Source of the DNA: Rhizobiaceae bacterium UBA1291
GTDB taxonomy: Bacteria; Pseudomonadota; Alphaproteobacteria; Rhizobiales; Rhizobiaceae
Direction: 5' to 3'
Length of the DNA: 6,589 bases
NCBI GenBank assembly: GCA_002307905.1
Contig: DBUL01000090.1
Span: forward strand, 1 to 6,589
The position numbers and the translations under genes were made by a program. Below are positions 1 through 5,509 of the stretch, one piece after another (positions within the stretch are counted from its first letter, which is position 1; the number at the start of each line of letters is the position of its first letter). The notes beneath the pieces are model-generated. The model was not told the origin of the DNA and ran no database searches. It saw nothing but the letters and a program-made list of their open reading frames with translations.

Positions 1-539
1 ACCGGCGAGGTATGGGTGCGCAGCACCTTGCGGTCGCCGTTGTCGTCGGGCTCCAGGAAGAAGGTGTCGTGCATCTCGCGGGCCGGATGGCCTTCGGGGA
101 AGTTCAGCGCGGTGAAATTATAGTAGTCGGTCTCGATATCCGGGCCTTCGGCGATCGAGAAGCCCATGTCGGCGAAGATCGCAGTGATCTCGTCGACGAT
201 CTGGCTGATCGGATGGATGCGGCCGCGCTCGGCGGGCGAGGAGCGGACCGGCAGCGAGACGTCGACGGTCTCGGCCTTCAGCCGCGCGGTGATGGCGGCG
301 TCCTTCAGCTCGGTCTTGCGGGCGGTGATCTTTTCGGTGACTTCGGTCTTCAGCGCGTTGATCGCAGCACCCCGCGTCTGGCGCTCTTCCGGCGTCATTG
401 AGCCCAGCGTCTTCAGGAGGTCGGAAACCGACCCCTTCTTGCCAAGGGCTGCCAGGCGGACCGCTTCAATATCGGCCTCGTTGTCGGCTGCGGCGATGTC
501 GGCGAGAAGCGCCGTTTTCATACTGTCGAGATCGGACAT
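1..539 (-). CDS. pheS: Phenylalanyl-tRNA synthetase alpha subunit, N-terminal part (cut by window edge)
   Basis: Cytoplasmic enzyme subunit that, with PheT, charges tRNA-Phe. Only 179 codons are present; the family is about 330-360 residues, so roughly half is missing off the left edge. Residues 1-90 are the charged helical N-terminal arm that contacts tRNA. The class II catalytic domain begins near residue 108 with [10 protein letters not shown], followed by [12 protein letters not shown] (131-142), [17 protein letters not shown] (146-162) and RTHTSP (174-179), all hallmark PheS segments. The ATG at 539 is preceded by an AGGAAA-type ribosome binding site. It lies downstream of rpmI-rplT in the same orientation, the usual bacterial order, but a strong terminator separates it from rplT. 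I see no clear promoter of its own in the 60 bases between. It is probably expressed by read-through or from a weak promoter. Identification is secure. Confidence 0.97.
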   Translation of the reverse strand, partial: MSDLDSMKTALLADIAAADNEADIEAVRLAALGKKGSVSDLLKTLGSMTPEERQTRGAAINALKTEVTEKITARKTELKDAAITARLKAETVDVSLPVRSSPAERGRIHPISQIVDEITAIFADMGFSIAEGPDIETDYYNFTALNFPEGHPAREMHDTFFLEPDDNGDRKVLRTHTSP

Positions 540-597
540 GTCCGTTTCCTGCCCTTTAAACCACCGTGGTCCCTAACGCCCCGGCATGACGACAAAA

Positions 598-632
598 TGA
601 AAAACCCGCGCTAGCCCTGCCAGCGCGGGTTT
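598..632 (-). terminator. Rho-independent terminator after rpmI-rplT
   Basis: Perfect 11-bp inverted repeat: AAACCCGCGCT at 602-612 and AGCGCGGGTTT at 622-632, with a 9-base loop. Read on the minus strand, the stem ends in a run of five T. It starts about 40 bases after the rplT stop codon and lies before pheS, so it should end or attenuate the rpmI-rplT transcript. Confidence 0.88.
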
Positions 633-672
633 CCCAACAATTTCTTCTTACAAAAGCTTGGGAAGCGCTGGC

Positions 673-1077
673 TTACTTGACCGCGCTTTCAAACTCGTTG
701 GCCGTGCCGGCATCCTTGAGGTAAGCCAGTGCCTTCTTGGCAGCCGCGATCAGCGAGCCGAAGGCTGCCGGTTCGTGGATGGCCATGTCGGACAGAACCT
801 TGCGGTCGACTTCGATGCCAGCCTTGTTCAGGCCGTCGATGAAGCGGCCGTAGGTCAGGCCGTGTTCGCGCACAGCAGCGTTGATACGCTGGATCCACAG
901 GGCGCGGAAGTTGCGCTTGTTGACCTTGCGGTCGCGGTAGGCGAATGCCTTCGAACGATCCACAGCGGCCTTCGCGGCGCGGATCGTGTTCTTGCGGCGG
1001 CCGTAGAAGCCCTTGGCTGCCTTGAATACCTTGTTGTGCTTGGCGCGGGAAGTTACGCCACGTTTTACGCGTGCCAT
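673..1077 (-). CDS. rplT: 50S ribosomal protein L20
   Basis: A 134-residue, very basic rRNA-binding protein of the large subunit, needed early in 50S assembly; in E. coli it is also the translational repressor of the rpmI-rplT operon. The N-terminus [19 protein letters not shown], the following [15 protein letters not shown] and the block [21 protein letters not shown] are diagnostic of L20. The length is slightly over the usual 115-120 because of a short C-terminal tail after AYLKDAG, as is common in alphaproteobacteria. The start at 1077 follows AAGGAG with 8-base spacing. It lies 40 bases downstream of rpmI and is clearly cotranscribed with it. Confidence 0.98.
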   Translation of the reverse strand: MARVKRGVTSRAKHNKVFKAAKGFYGRRKNTIRAAKAAVDRSKAFAYRDRKVNKRNFRALWIQRINAAVREHGLTYGRFIDGLNKAGIEVDRKVLSDMAIHEPAAFGSLIAAAKKALAYLKDAGTANEFESAVK

Positions 1078-1117
1078 GTCATGATCTCCTTAAATGATCC
1101 AAAAAGCGACGAGGGTC

Positions 1118-1321
1118 TCAGAGACCGTTCGGCAGGTAGTTCTTGATGACCTTCTTGCCGTCAGCTTCGGAAAGAACCATCGTGCCGCGTGCATCGCGGA
1201 TGAACTTGTTGGACCGCTTGATCATGCCGTGGCGCTTGCCGGCGGCGGCCGCGAGGACCTTGCCGGTGGCAGTGATCTTGAACCGCTTCTTGGCGGAGGA
1301 TTTCGTCTTCATCTTGGGCAT
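1118..1321 (-). CDS. rpmI: 50S ribosomal protein L35
   Basis: A 67-residue basic protein of the large ribosomal subunit. It starts [20 protein letters not shown] and contains the family block [18 protein letters not shown]. The reading frame stays open upstream to a start at 1462, but the family always begins at [13 protein letters not shown]. The ATG at 1321 has GGAG seven bases ahead, and a strong promoter lies within the would-be extension, so 1321 is the correct start. It is the first gene of the rpmI-rplT unit. In many bacteria infC directly precedes it; here infC lies about 3.5 kb away, beyond a signalling operon. Confidence 0.98.
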   Translation of the reverse strand: MPKMKTKSSAKKRFKITATGKVLAAAAGKRHGMIKRSNKFIRDARGTMVLSEADGKKVIKNYLPNGL

Positions 1322-1382
1322 TTTGCTACTCCATTGTTCTTGTATCGAAACAGGCAGACGAATGCCCGTTTTCAAGCATAAA

Positions 1383-1414
1383 GAACGGCCACGGCATGCC
1401 CTGCCGGACCGTTC
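1383..1414 (-). promoter_or_regulatory. Hairpin at the 5' end of the rpmI leader
   Basis: Two nested inverted repeats: outer GAACGG (1383-1388) with CCGTTC (1409-1414), inner CGGCA (1392-1396) with TGCCG (1402-1406), and a 5-base loop. Read on the minus strand, it begins a few bases after the start site expected from the promoter at 1424-1452. It may stabilise the roughly 95-base leader or take part in L20 feedback control, which acts on this operon's leader in other bacteria. Structure seen; function inferred. Confidence 0.45.
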
Positions 1415-1423
1415 GGACGCGCG

Positions 1424-1452
1424 CTTATAACCGCTGACGGAGAAAAGCGCAA
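1424..1452 (-). promoter_or_regulatory. Sigma70-type promoter for rpmI-rplT
   Basis: On the minus strand, TTGCGC (1452-1447) and TATAAG (1429-1424) are separated by exactly 17 bases, about 100 bases upstream of rpmI. This is a good housekeeping promoter and gives rpmI-rplT transcription independent of infC and of the sensor kinase operon. Confidence 0.7.
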
Positions 1453-1453
1453 C

Positions 1454-1497
1454 GGGTCGCATCGGGAATCTCCAACGCTCGCCGCCGATGCGAGCCC
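1454..1497 (-). terminator. Inverted repeat after the sensor kinase gene, possible terminator
   Basis: TCGCATCGG (1457-1465) pairs with CCGATGCGA (1485-1493), extended by GGG (1454-1456) and CCC (1495-1497) with one bulged base. It begins two bases after the kinase stop codon and ends right before the -35 box of the rpmI promoter. There is no immediate T run (only GCGCTTTT a few bases on) and the loop is 19 bases, so termination efficiency is uncertain. Confidence 0.42.
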
Positions 1498-1498
1498 G

Positions 1499-2824
1499 CT
1501 ACCCGCGAAGCGGCACCGACAGCCGGACCGACAGCCCGCCGAGCTGCGAGCGTCCAAGCTCCAGCGAACCGCCATAGGCCGAGAGGATCTCCGCGGTGAT
1601 GGAGAGCCCGAGGCCGGAGCCGCCGTCGTCATCCCCCAGGTGCACGCCCCGCGACGGGAGGATGGCCAGGTCTGCTTCCGATGTGCCCGGACCGTCGTCC
1701 TCGACGGTCACCACCGCCGCCTCGTCCTCGGCGGTGGCCGTGATGCGAATTTCGCCCCGGGCAAACCGGGAGGCGTTGTCGAGCACATTGCCGAGCGCCT
1801 CGGCGAAATCCGCTGCATCCATATCCACGGCAAGTCCCGCGGGAATTCGGAGCTGCCAGTCTATGCCGCGCGGCCCGGTGATCGGTTTCAGCACCATGAC
1901 CAACTTGCCGACGAGCGGGCCGAGTTCCGTCAGGCCCATCTGCTCGACACCGAGCCTTGCCAACTGCAATTGCCGATCGGCCCGCTGACGGATAAGATCC
2001 ACCTGCTGGCGCGCGAGGTCCTTCTCATGGGGCGGAAGTTGGTCCGCAAGGTGCAGGAGCACGGTCAACGGCGTCTTGAGCCCGTGGGCCAGATCGCTGG
2101 CGCGCGCCCTTGCCCGTTCCACCGCGGTGGCGCGTTCCGTGAGCAGGAGGTTGAGCTCGCAGACGAGCGGCCCGAGTTCCGAAACGCCGACATCGTCGAC
2201 CGAACTGGCCTGTCCCGCGCGCACCAGCCCGACCCGCTGTTGCAGTCGCGCCAGAGGCGCCAGTCCGACCCCGACCTGAAAGATCGCTGCCGCGACCAGA
2301 ACCGCGGCACTGAGCACCAGCATCAGCGTCATTGCGCTGTGAAACTGGGCAACGGCGTCGTCGAACTCGAAACGTTCGAAGGCCGCCGACAAGGCAAAGC
2401 TCGAGGACCCGTGAGGCTCGTCGAGGGCGATCGCACGCCGGTAGACGAAAAGGTTGGCGCCATCGGGGCCTTGCGCCTCGATAAATCCGTGATCCGTCGG
2501 GACCAGCGCAGTGTTCGGCAGATCGACATCCCAAAGCGACCGCGACCGCAGAACCTCGCCCGTCTGCGCGACCACCTGCCAGTACCGCCCGCTGCCGGGA
2601 AGCGTGAAGCGGGGATCGGTCGGCGTCTTTGCGAGGAATACCTTGCCGTCGCGCAATTCGAGGCCCGCGACGAGTTGATCGACGATCCCGGACATTTCCA
2701 CCCTGTAGCGCTCGGCCACATAGCCCGAAAAGACCCGGCTCAGCCCGTAACCCAGCATGAGAAGGATGAAGACGATGGCGGCGAAAGCTCCAAGGGCCAG
2801 TCGGATCCGCAGCGACGCGATCAT
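1499..2824 (-). CDS. PhoQ-like membrane sensor histidine kinase
   Basis: A 441-residue inner-membrane kinase that should autophosphorylate and pass phosphate to the response regulator encoded just upstream. Visible order: transmembrane helix 1 (about 8-28), periplasmic sensor region (about 30-162), transmembrane helix 2 (about 164-186), and a HAMP-like linker (187-235). The H-box LAHGLKTPL holds the phospho-accepting His247. The ATPase domain has the N-box NVLDNA (346-351), the G1 box DDGPG (376-380) and the G2 box GSGLGLSI (402-409). The H-box with GLKTP resembles the PhoQ subgroup. The periplasmic region carries no obvious acidic cluster like that of enterobacterial PhoQ. Its ATG overlaps the TGA of the regulator gene by four bases (ATGA), so translation is probably coupled. 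The ligand cannot be read from the sequence; the acidic secreted neighbours hint at cations. I assign no gene symbol. Confidence 0.93.
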   Translation of the reverse strand: MIASLRIRLALGAFAAIVFILLMLGYGLSRVFSGYVAERYRVEMSGIVDQLVAGLELRDGKVFLAKTPTDPRFTLPGSGRYWQVVAQTGEVLRSRSLWDVDLPNTALVPTDHGFIEAQGPDGANLFVYRRAIALDEPHGSSSFALSAAFERFEFDDAVAQFHSAMTLMLVLSAAVLVAAAIFQVGVGLAPLARLQQRVGLVRAGQASSVDDVGVSELGPLVCELNLLLTERATAVERARARASDLAHGLKTPLTVLLHLADQLPPHEKDLARQQVDLIRQRADRQLQLARLGVEQMGLTELGPLVGKLVMVLKPITGPRGIDWQLRIPAGLAVDMDAADFAEALGNVLDNASRFARGEIRITATAEDEAAVVTVEDDGPGTSEADLAILPSRGVHLGDDDGGSGLGLSITAEILSAYGGSLELGRSQLGGLSVRLSVPLRG

Positions 2825-3486
2825 GCGTTTTCATCCGGCACAAAGTAGCCGAAGCCGCGCCGCGTCTCGATCGCCTCCGGGTCGGTCTTGCGCCGAAGCC
2901 GGGCGACCATGGCCTCGACGGAATTCTTCGCCGCATCGTCGTCGCGCCCCTGGACGCGACGGGCGATCTCGATCGGATCGAAGACGCGGCCGGGCTCGCT
3001 GACGAGCAATTGCACGAGGCGATATTCCAGCGCGGTCAGTTCCAGCGGCCGGCCGTCATAGGTCACGCGGCGCGCCTGGTCGTCGACGACGAAGCGGCCT
3101 GCCGACTTGATGGGCGACGGCCGCCCGCGGGAACGGCGCAAAAGCGCCTTGAGACGCGCGACCAGTTCTTCGCTGCGGAACGGCTTCGGCAGGTAGTCGT
3201 CGGCGCCGGCCTCGAAACCGTCGACACGCTCCATCCAGGAGCCGCGCGCCGTCAGGACCATGATCGGCGTATCGACGCCTGCGGCGCGCCAGCGCTTCAG
3301 GATCGACAGGCCATCCAGGCCGGGCAGGCCCAGATCCAGAATGATTGCCGCATAGTCGTTGGTTTCGCCCTCGGCCCAGACTTCGGGACCCGTCGCCAGG
3401 TGGTCGACAAGGTATCCCTCGGCCTCGAGCTTGGCTTTCGTGTGCTCGGCGATATCGCGATCGTCTTCGGCAAGCAGCAGCCGCAT
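2821..3486 (-). CDS. OmpR/PhoB-family response regulator
   Basis: A 221-residue cytoplasmic DNA-binding regulator. The receiver domain (1-118) has the acidic pair in LLLAEDD (3-9), the phospho-accepting Asp51 in LDLGLPGLDG, Thr79 in VLTARG and Lys101 in LPKPF. The winged-helix DNA-binding domain (about 128-218) includes LELTALEYRLVQLL, the recognition-helix region NSVEAMVARLRRK (188-200) and the final wing ETRRGFGYFV. The frame is open 23 codons further upstream, but those codons overlap the preceding gene and lack homology; MRLLLAEDD is the normal family start, with a GGTGA-type ribosome site. It begins only four bases after the PepSY-like gene ends and overlaps the kinase gene by four bases, so the three genes form one operon. 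Regulators of this class bind direct repeats about 11 bp apart, and such a repeat lies at 4714-4731. Confidence 0.95.
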   Translation of the reverse strand: MRLLLAEDDRDIAEHTKAKLEAEGYLVDHLATGPEVWAEGETNDYAAIILDLGLPGLDGLSILKRWRAAGVDTPIMVLTARGSWMERVDGFEAGADDYLPKPFRSEELVARLKALLRRSRGRPSPIKSAGRFVVDDQARRVTYDGRPLELTALEYRLVQLLVSEPGRVFDPIEIARRVQGRDDDAAKNSVEAMVARLRRKTDPEAIETRRGFGYFVPDENA

Positions 3487-3490
3487 GTCT

Positions 3491-3940
3491 TCACCACAAC
3501 CCGAAAGGGCCGAGCGTGCGGCCGGTCTCTGCATTGAGACGCAATGTGCGCACACCGCCTTTTTCGTTCTCGACCTTCAAAATGTAAACCGATGTCTTGC
3601 CGCCGAGCTTCAAATCGACCGACAGGACACGGCCGGCACCCATGGCTTTCACCCGGCTCAGAATCTCGCGTAGCGGCAGAATGCGGCCGTCGCGAACGGC
3701 ATCGCGCGCTTCGACATGGTCCGCGTCATCCCGCTTGTCGGCGTTGCCCTGATCCTTGCCACCATCGTCCTTGCCGCCGTCGCCGCCGCCATCGTCGCCG
3801 CCATCGTCTCCGCCATCGTCGCCACCATCGTCGCCACCGTCGTCTCCGCCATCCTCAGCGAACGCCGGATCGACAGACAGCAGCGTACCGGCGCCGGGCA
3901 GCGCCGCCAGCAACAACAGCAGGAAATCTCGCCTGTCCAT
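3491..3940 (-). CDS. Exported Asp/Gly-repeat protein with PepSY-like C-terminal domain
   Basis: 149 residues. An N-terminal export signal (1-28) runs MDRRDF, a leucine run, then a probable AFA cleavage site; RRDFL resembles a twin-arginine motif, so Tat export is possible. Residues 29-64 are an acidic low-complexity segment built from GGDD units ending in KDDGGKDQ. Residues 76-146 look like a PepSY-type domain: ARDAVRDGRILPLREIL, then GGKTSVYILKVENEKGGVRTLRLNAETGRTLG, with the typical strand pattern and an NAETG turn (PepSY proteins usually have DA-TG). Small PepSY proteins are often encoded beside two-component systems and are thought to modulate proteases or sensors in the periplasm. First gene of the operon with the regulator and kinase. 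The ribosome binding site before ATG 3940 is weak. Exact function unknown; I infer an accessory ligand-binding or sensor-modulating role. Confidence 0.85.
   Translation of the reverse strand: MDRRDFLLLLLAALPGAGTLLSVDPAFAEDGGDDGGDDGGDDGGDDGGDDGGGDGGKDDGGKDQGNADKRDDADHVEARDAVRDGRILPLREILSRVKAMGAGRVLSVDLKLGGKTSVYILKVENEKGGVRTLRLNAETGRTLGPFGLW
3789..3860. repeat. 12-bp tandem repeat coding for GGDD units
   Basis: Six consecutive 12-base units on the plus strand, of the form CCATCGTCGCCG with one to four changes, start at 3789, 3801, 3813, 3825, 3837 and 3849. Read on the minus strand, five encode GGDD and the sixth, more diverged, encodes AEDG. The whole number of codons per unit means copy-number changes by replication slippage would keep the reading frame of the PepSY-like gene. 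Confidence 0.85.
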
Positions 3941-4026
3941 GGTTCTTACATGTTCGTTTCATCTTGGCTGCGCGATCCGCGTCGAGACTAGCGACTGTCG
4001 GGCCGAAGCGCCACTGCAACGCAAGG

Positions 4027-4050
4027 ACCCCGCCCGGTTACGGGCGGGGT
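4027..4050 (-). terminator. GC-rich hairpin, probable terminator of the Asp-rich gene
   Basis: Perfect 10-bp stem, ACCCCGCCCG (4027-4036) with CGGGCGGGGT (4041-4050), and a 4-base loop. It sits about 50 bases after the stop codon of the gene ending at 4099 and before the PepSY-like gene. The minus strand after the stem reads CCTTGCGTTG, a poor T run, so it may terminate weakly and let some transcription pass into the signalling operon. Confidence 0.58.
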
Positions 4051-4069
4051 GAAACAGTTGCGGCACCGG

Positions 4070-4086
4070 CGGCTGCGCCGCAGCCG
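4070..4086 (-). other. Second short hairpin between the Asp-rich gene and the PepSY operon
   Basis: CGGCTGC (4070-4076) and GCAGCCG (4080-4086) form a 7-bp stem with a 3-base loop, just ahead of the stronger hairpin in minus-strand reading. It has no T run. Together the two hairpins may protect the 3' end of the upstream message. Confidence 0.35.
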
Positions 4087-4098
4087 TTTCAACGGACC

Positions 4099-4635
4099 TC
4101 AGTGTGCCGGCACGATGGTCACGGCAGTCACCGAATTGCGCGGCACGTTGATCGTCACTGCGGTCCGATTGTGTTCCTTCTCGATTTCCAGATCGAGGCG
4201 GCGCCCCGTCTGGTCGATGGCAACCATCGAGCCGTTCGCCAGCCCACGCAACTGGGCGTCAGTGACCACAAGGCTGGTGCGGTCGTCGCGACCCTGGTCG
4301 GCATTCACGCCCGTCGTGTCGACATCGTCATCGGCGCCATTGTCGTCGACGCCGTTGTCATCCGTCGAATCGTCATCCGCACCGTTGTCGTCGTCGCCAT
4401 GGTCGTCGGCGCCATTGTCGTTATCGTCGTTGCCGTTTTCGTTGTCGTCATTTCCGTTGTCGTCATTGCCGCCATTGTCATTGTCGTCACCCCCATTGTC
4501 GTCATCGGCCATGGCGGCAGACAGGATCGAGGCGCCGATAGGGGCCGAAATCGCGGAGACCAGCGCCGGCGCAATGGTCAGCGAGAAGAGGGCGGCGGTG
4601 GAGACAAGCAGGTTTCTGCGCAGCAAGTTGAACAT
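4099..4635 (-). CDS. Exported Asp/Asn-rich acidic protein of unknown function
   Basis: 178 residues; no family recognised. The N-terminus MFNLLRRNLLVSTAALFSLTIAP has a basic n-region and a long hydrophobic stretch, with a likely signal peptidase site after AMA at 41-43. Residues 44-117 are almost entirely Asp, Asn and Gly, built on N-G-x-D-D units. Three six-residue stretches (50-55, 63-68, 70-75) fit D-x-N-x-N-G, an Asn-substituted form of the DxDxDG calcium-loop core. Residues 118-178 form a compact domain, probably beta-rich: LVVTDAQLRGLANGSMVAIDQTGRR, LEIEKEHNRTAVTINVPRNSV. The frame is open further upstream, but ATG 4635 has GGAGG five bases ahead and begins the signal peptide, so it is the start. 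Same strand as, and upstream of, the PepSY/regulator/kinase operon, and similar in layout to the PepSY-like protein. A periplasmic or secreted cation-binding role is inferred. Confidence 0.82.
   Translation of the reverse strand: MFNLLRRNLLVSTAALFSLTIAPALVSAISAPIGASILSAAMADDDNGGDDNDNGGNDDNGNDDNENGNDDNDNGADDHGDDDNGADDDSTDDNGVDDNGADDDVDTTGVNADQGRDDRTSLVVTDAQLRGLANGSMVAIDQTGRRLDLEIEKEHNRTAVTINVPRNSVTAVTIVPAH
4324..4497. repeat. Degenerate repeat coding for N-G-x-D-D units
   Basis: Codes for residues 47-104 of the acidic exported protein. Eight NG dipeptides occur (residues 47-48, 54-55, 60-61, 67-68, 74-75, 84-85, 94-95, 99-100), each followed by one residue and then acidic residues, at spacings of 5 to 10 residues. 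The plus strand shows recurring CCATTGTCGTC and CCGTTGTCGTC blocks. It is less regular than the 12-bp repeat in the PepSY-like gene. Confidence 0.75.
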
Positions 4636-4690
4636 TTTTTCCTCCGGTTTGCAGCGATGAACTCGATGAAGAGCATCATGCGTCCGGGGT

Positions 4691-4731
4691 ACTGACAGTT
4701 CACCGCGCCCGACTGTCAGCCAATTGTCAGC
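4691..4731 (-). promoter_or_regulatory. Candidate operator: TGTCAG direct and inverted repeats upstream of the Asp-rich gene
   Basis: TGTCAGC occurs at 4714-4720 and exactly again at 4725-4731, an 11-bp period with CAAT between. A third, inverted copy (ACTGACAGT, 4691-4699) matches 8 of 9 bases of ACTGTCAGC at 4712-4720, with centres 21 bp apart. The array ends 55 bases before the start codon at 4635. A weak -10 (CATGAT, 4680-4675) without a recognisable -35 would fit an activator-dependent promoter. OmpR/PhoB-family regulators bind 11-bp-period direct repeats, so the regulator encoded at 2821-3486 is the natural candidate. Repeats are seen; the binding partner is inferred. Confidence 0.55.
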
Positions 4732-4741
4732 ACAGCGCATG

Positions 4742-4764
4742 AAAAAGCCGCCCGGAGGCGGCTT
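4742..4764 (-). terminator. Rho-independent terminator of infC
   Basis: AAGCCGCC (4745-4752) and GGCGGCTT (4757-4764) form a perfect 8-bp stem with a 4-base CGGA loop; on the minus strand it ends in a five-T run. It starts 27 bases after the infC stop codon, separating infC from the acidic-protein gene and its operator. Confidence 0.88.
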
Positions 4765-4791
4765 GGTTCATCGCGGAAATGAAAGCCCGGC

Positions 4792-5328
4792 TCACTTCGG
4801 AGCAAGCACCATCATCATCTGTCGGCCTTCAAGCTTCGGCTCGGCCTCGACCTTGGCGATGGTGACGGTATCTTCCTTCACCTGCTGCAGAAGCTTCATG
4901 CCGAGTTCCTGGTGGGCCATTTCGCGGCCGCGGAACTTGAGCGTCACCTTGACCTTGTCACCCTCTTCGAAGAAGCGGTTCATGGCCCTCATCTTCACCT
5001 CATAGTCATGGGTGTCGATGTTCGGACGCATCTTGATTTCCTTGACCTCGACGATCTTCTGCTTCCTGCGCGCTTCGGCCGCCTTCTTCTGGTTGGCGAA
5101 TTTCAGCTTGCCGAGGTCCAGGATCTTGCAGACGGGCGGCTCGGCATGGGGGGAGATCTCGACGAGATCAAGACCCGCCTCTTCCGCCATCCTGAGCGCC
5201 TCTTCCGTCGGCACGATGCCGAGGTTCAAGCCTTCGTCATTGATAAGCTGGACCCGGGGAATCCGGATCTCCCGATTGGAGCGCGGCCCTTCCTTGACAG
5301 GGGCATCGGCTTTGAAAGGTCTGCGAAT
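4792..5328 (-). CDS. infC: Translation initiation factor IF-3, with ATT start codon
   Basis: 178 residues, matching the usual 175-180. IF-3 binds the 30S subunit, checks the start codon and initiator tRNA, and blocks premature 50S joining. N-domain: [53 protein letters not shown]. Lysine/arginine-rich linker: [14 protein letters not shown]-domain: [44 protein letters not shown] and [12 protein letters not shown]. No ATG, GTG or TTG lies ahead of the conserved N-terminus: the first is TTG at 5229, inside the N-domain at residue 34. An in-frame stop at 5343-5341 lies five codons before ATT 5328. AGGAG is nine bases ahead of ATT. Start at ATT therefore fits both the family length and the well-known AUU start of E. 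coli infC, where IF-3 discriminates against its own start. A single-gene transcript is likely, with its own promoter and terminator. Confidence 0.95.
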   Translation of the reverse strand: MRRPFKADAPVKEGPRSNREIRIPRVQLINDEGLNLGIVPTEEALRMAEEAGLDLVEISPHAEPPVCKILDLGKLKFANQKKAAEARRKQKIVEVKEIKMRPNIDTHDYEVKMRAMNRFFEEGDKVKVTLKFRGREMAHQELGMKLLQQVKEDTVTIAKVEAEPKLEGRQMMMVLAPK

Positions 5329-5373
5329 GGTCGTATTCTCCTACATTATTGCGGATGACTGTAACGCCTGCCT

Positions 5374-5396
5374 GCGCGAACTTCGCGCGTTCGCGC
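5374..5396 (-). promoter_or_regulatory. Hairpin at the 5' end of the infC leader
   Basis: GCGCGAAC (5374-5381) and GTTCGCGC (5389-5396) form an 8-bp stem with a 7-base loop. It begins directly downstream of the -10 element at 5402-5397, so it would fold at the very start of the infC message. Structure seen; role in message stability or regulation inferred. Confidence 0.4.
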
Positions 5397-5425
5397 TATT
5401 TGGCCATTACAGATTTCGAAGTCAA
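5397..5425 (-). promoter_or_regulatory. Sigma70-type promoter for infC
   Basis: On the minus strand, TTGACT (5425-5420) lies 17 bases from CAAATA (5402-5397), about 70 bases upstream of the infC start codon. The -35 is close to the rhizobial consensus TTGAC; the -10 is a moderate match. Confidence 0.52.
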
Positions 5426-5509
5426 TAACACGCTTCGTACGGAAAATCACCTGCTGTCCGTCACTTCGCGAATCTGTTTTACAGAGCCTGTTCAACCACG
5501 GAGCCGCCC

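Noticed and set aside
44..117. RTX-type calcium repeat considered for the Asp-rich exported protein (positions given here are residues of that protein)
   Set aside because: The nonapeptide GGxGxDxUx with regular hydrophobic positions is absent; the segment is N-G-x-D-D without hydrophobic residues.
1322..1462. Upstream extension of rpmI to a start at 1462
   Set aside because: It would add 47 residues with no family support and cover the promoter; the internal ATG has the proper ribosome binding site.
1640..2848. A 402-codon open frame on the plus strand
   Set aside because: It lies antisense to the sensor kinase gene, whose motifs are unmistakable; long antisense frames are expected in GC-rich DNA and its protein has no recognisable features.
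3789..3860. Regular repeats considered as a CRISPR array
   Set aside because: Units are 12 bp and contiguous without spacers, and they code for GGDD in a secreted protein.
3994..4002. ACTGTCGGG, similar to the TGTCAG motif, ahead of the PepSY-like gene
   Set aside because: Single imperfect half-site with no partner 11 bp to either side; insufficient to call an operator for the regulator's own operon.
3544..4695. A 383-codon plus-strand frame with Arg/His-rich and Val/Ile-rich runs
   Set aside because: The odd composition is the antisense reading of the Asp/Gly and Asp/Asn repeats; it spans two minus-strand genes and their intergenic hairpins.
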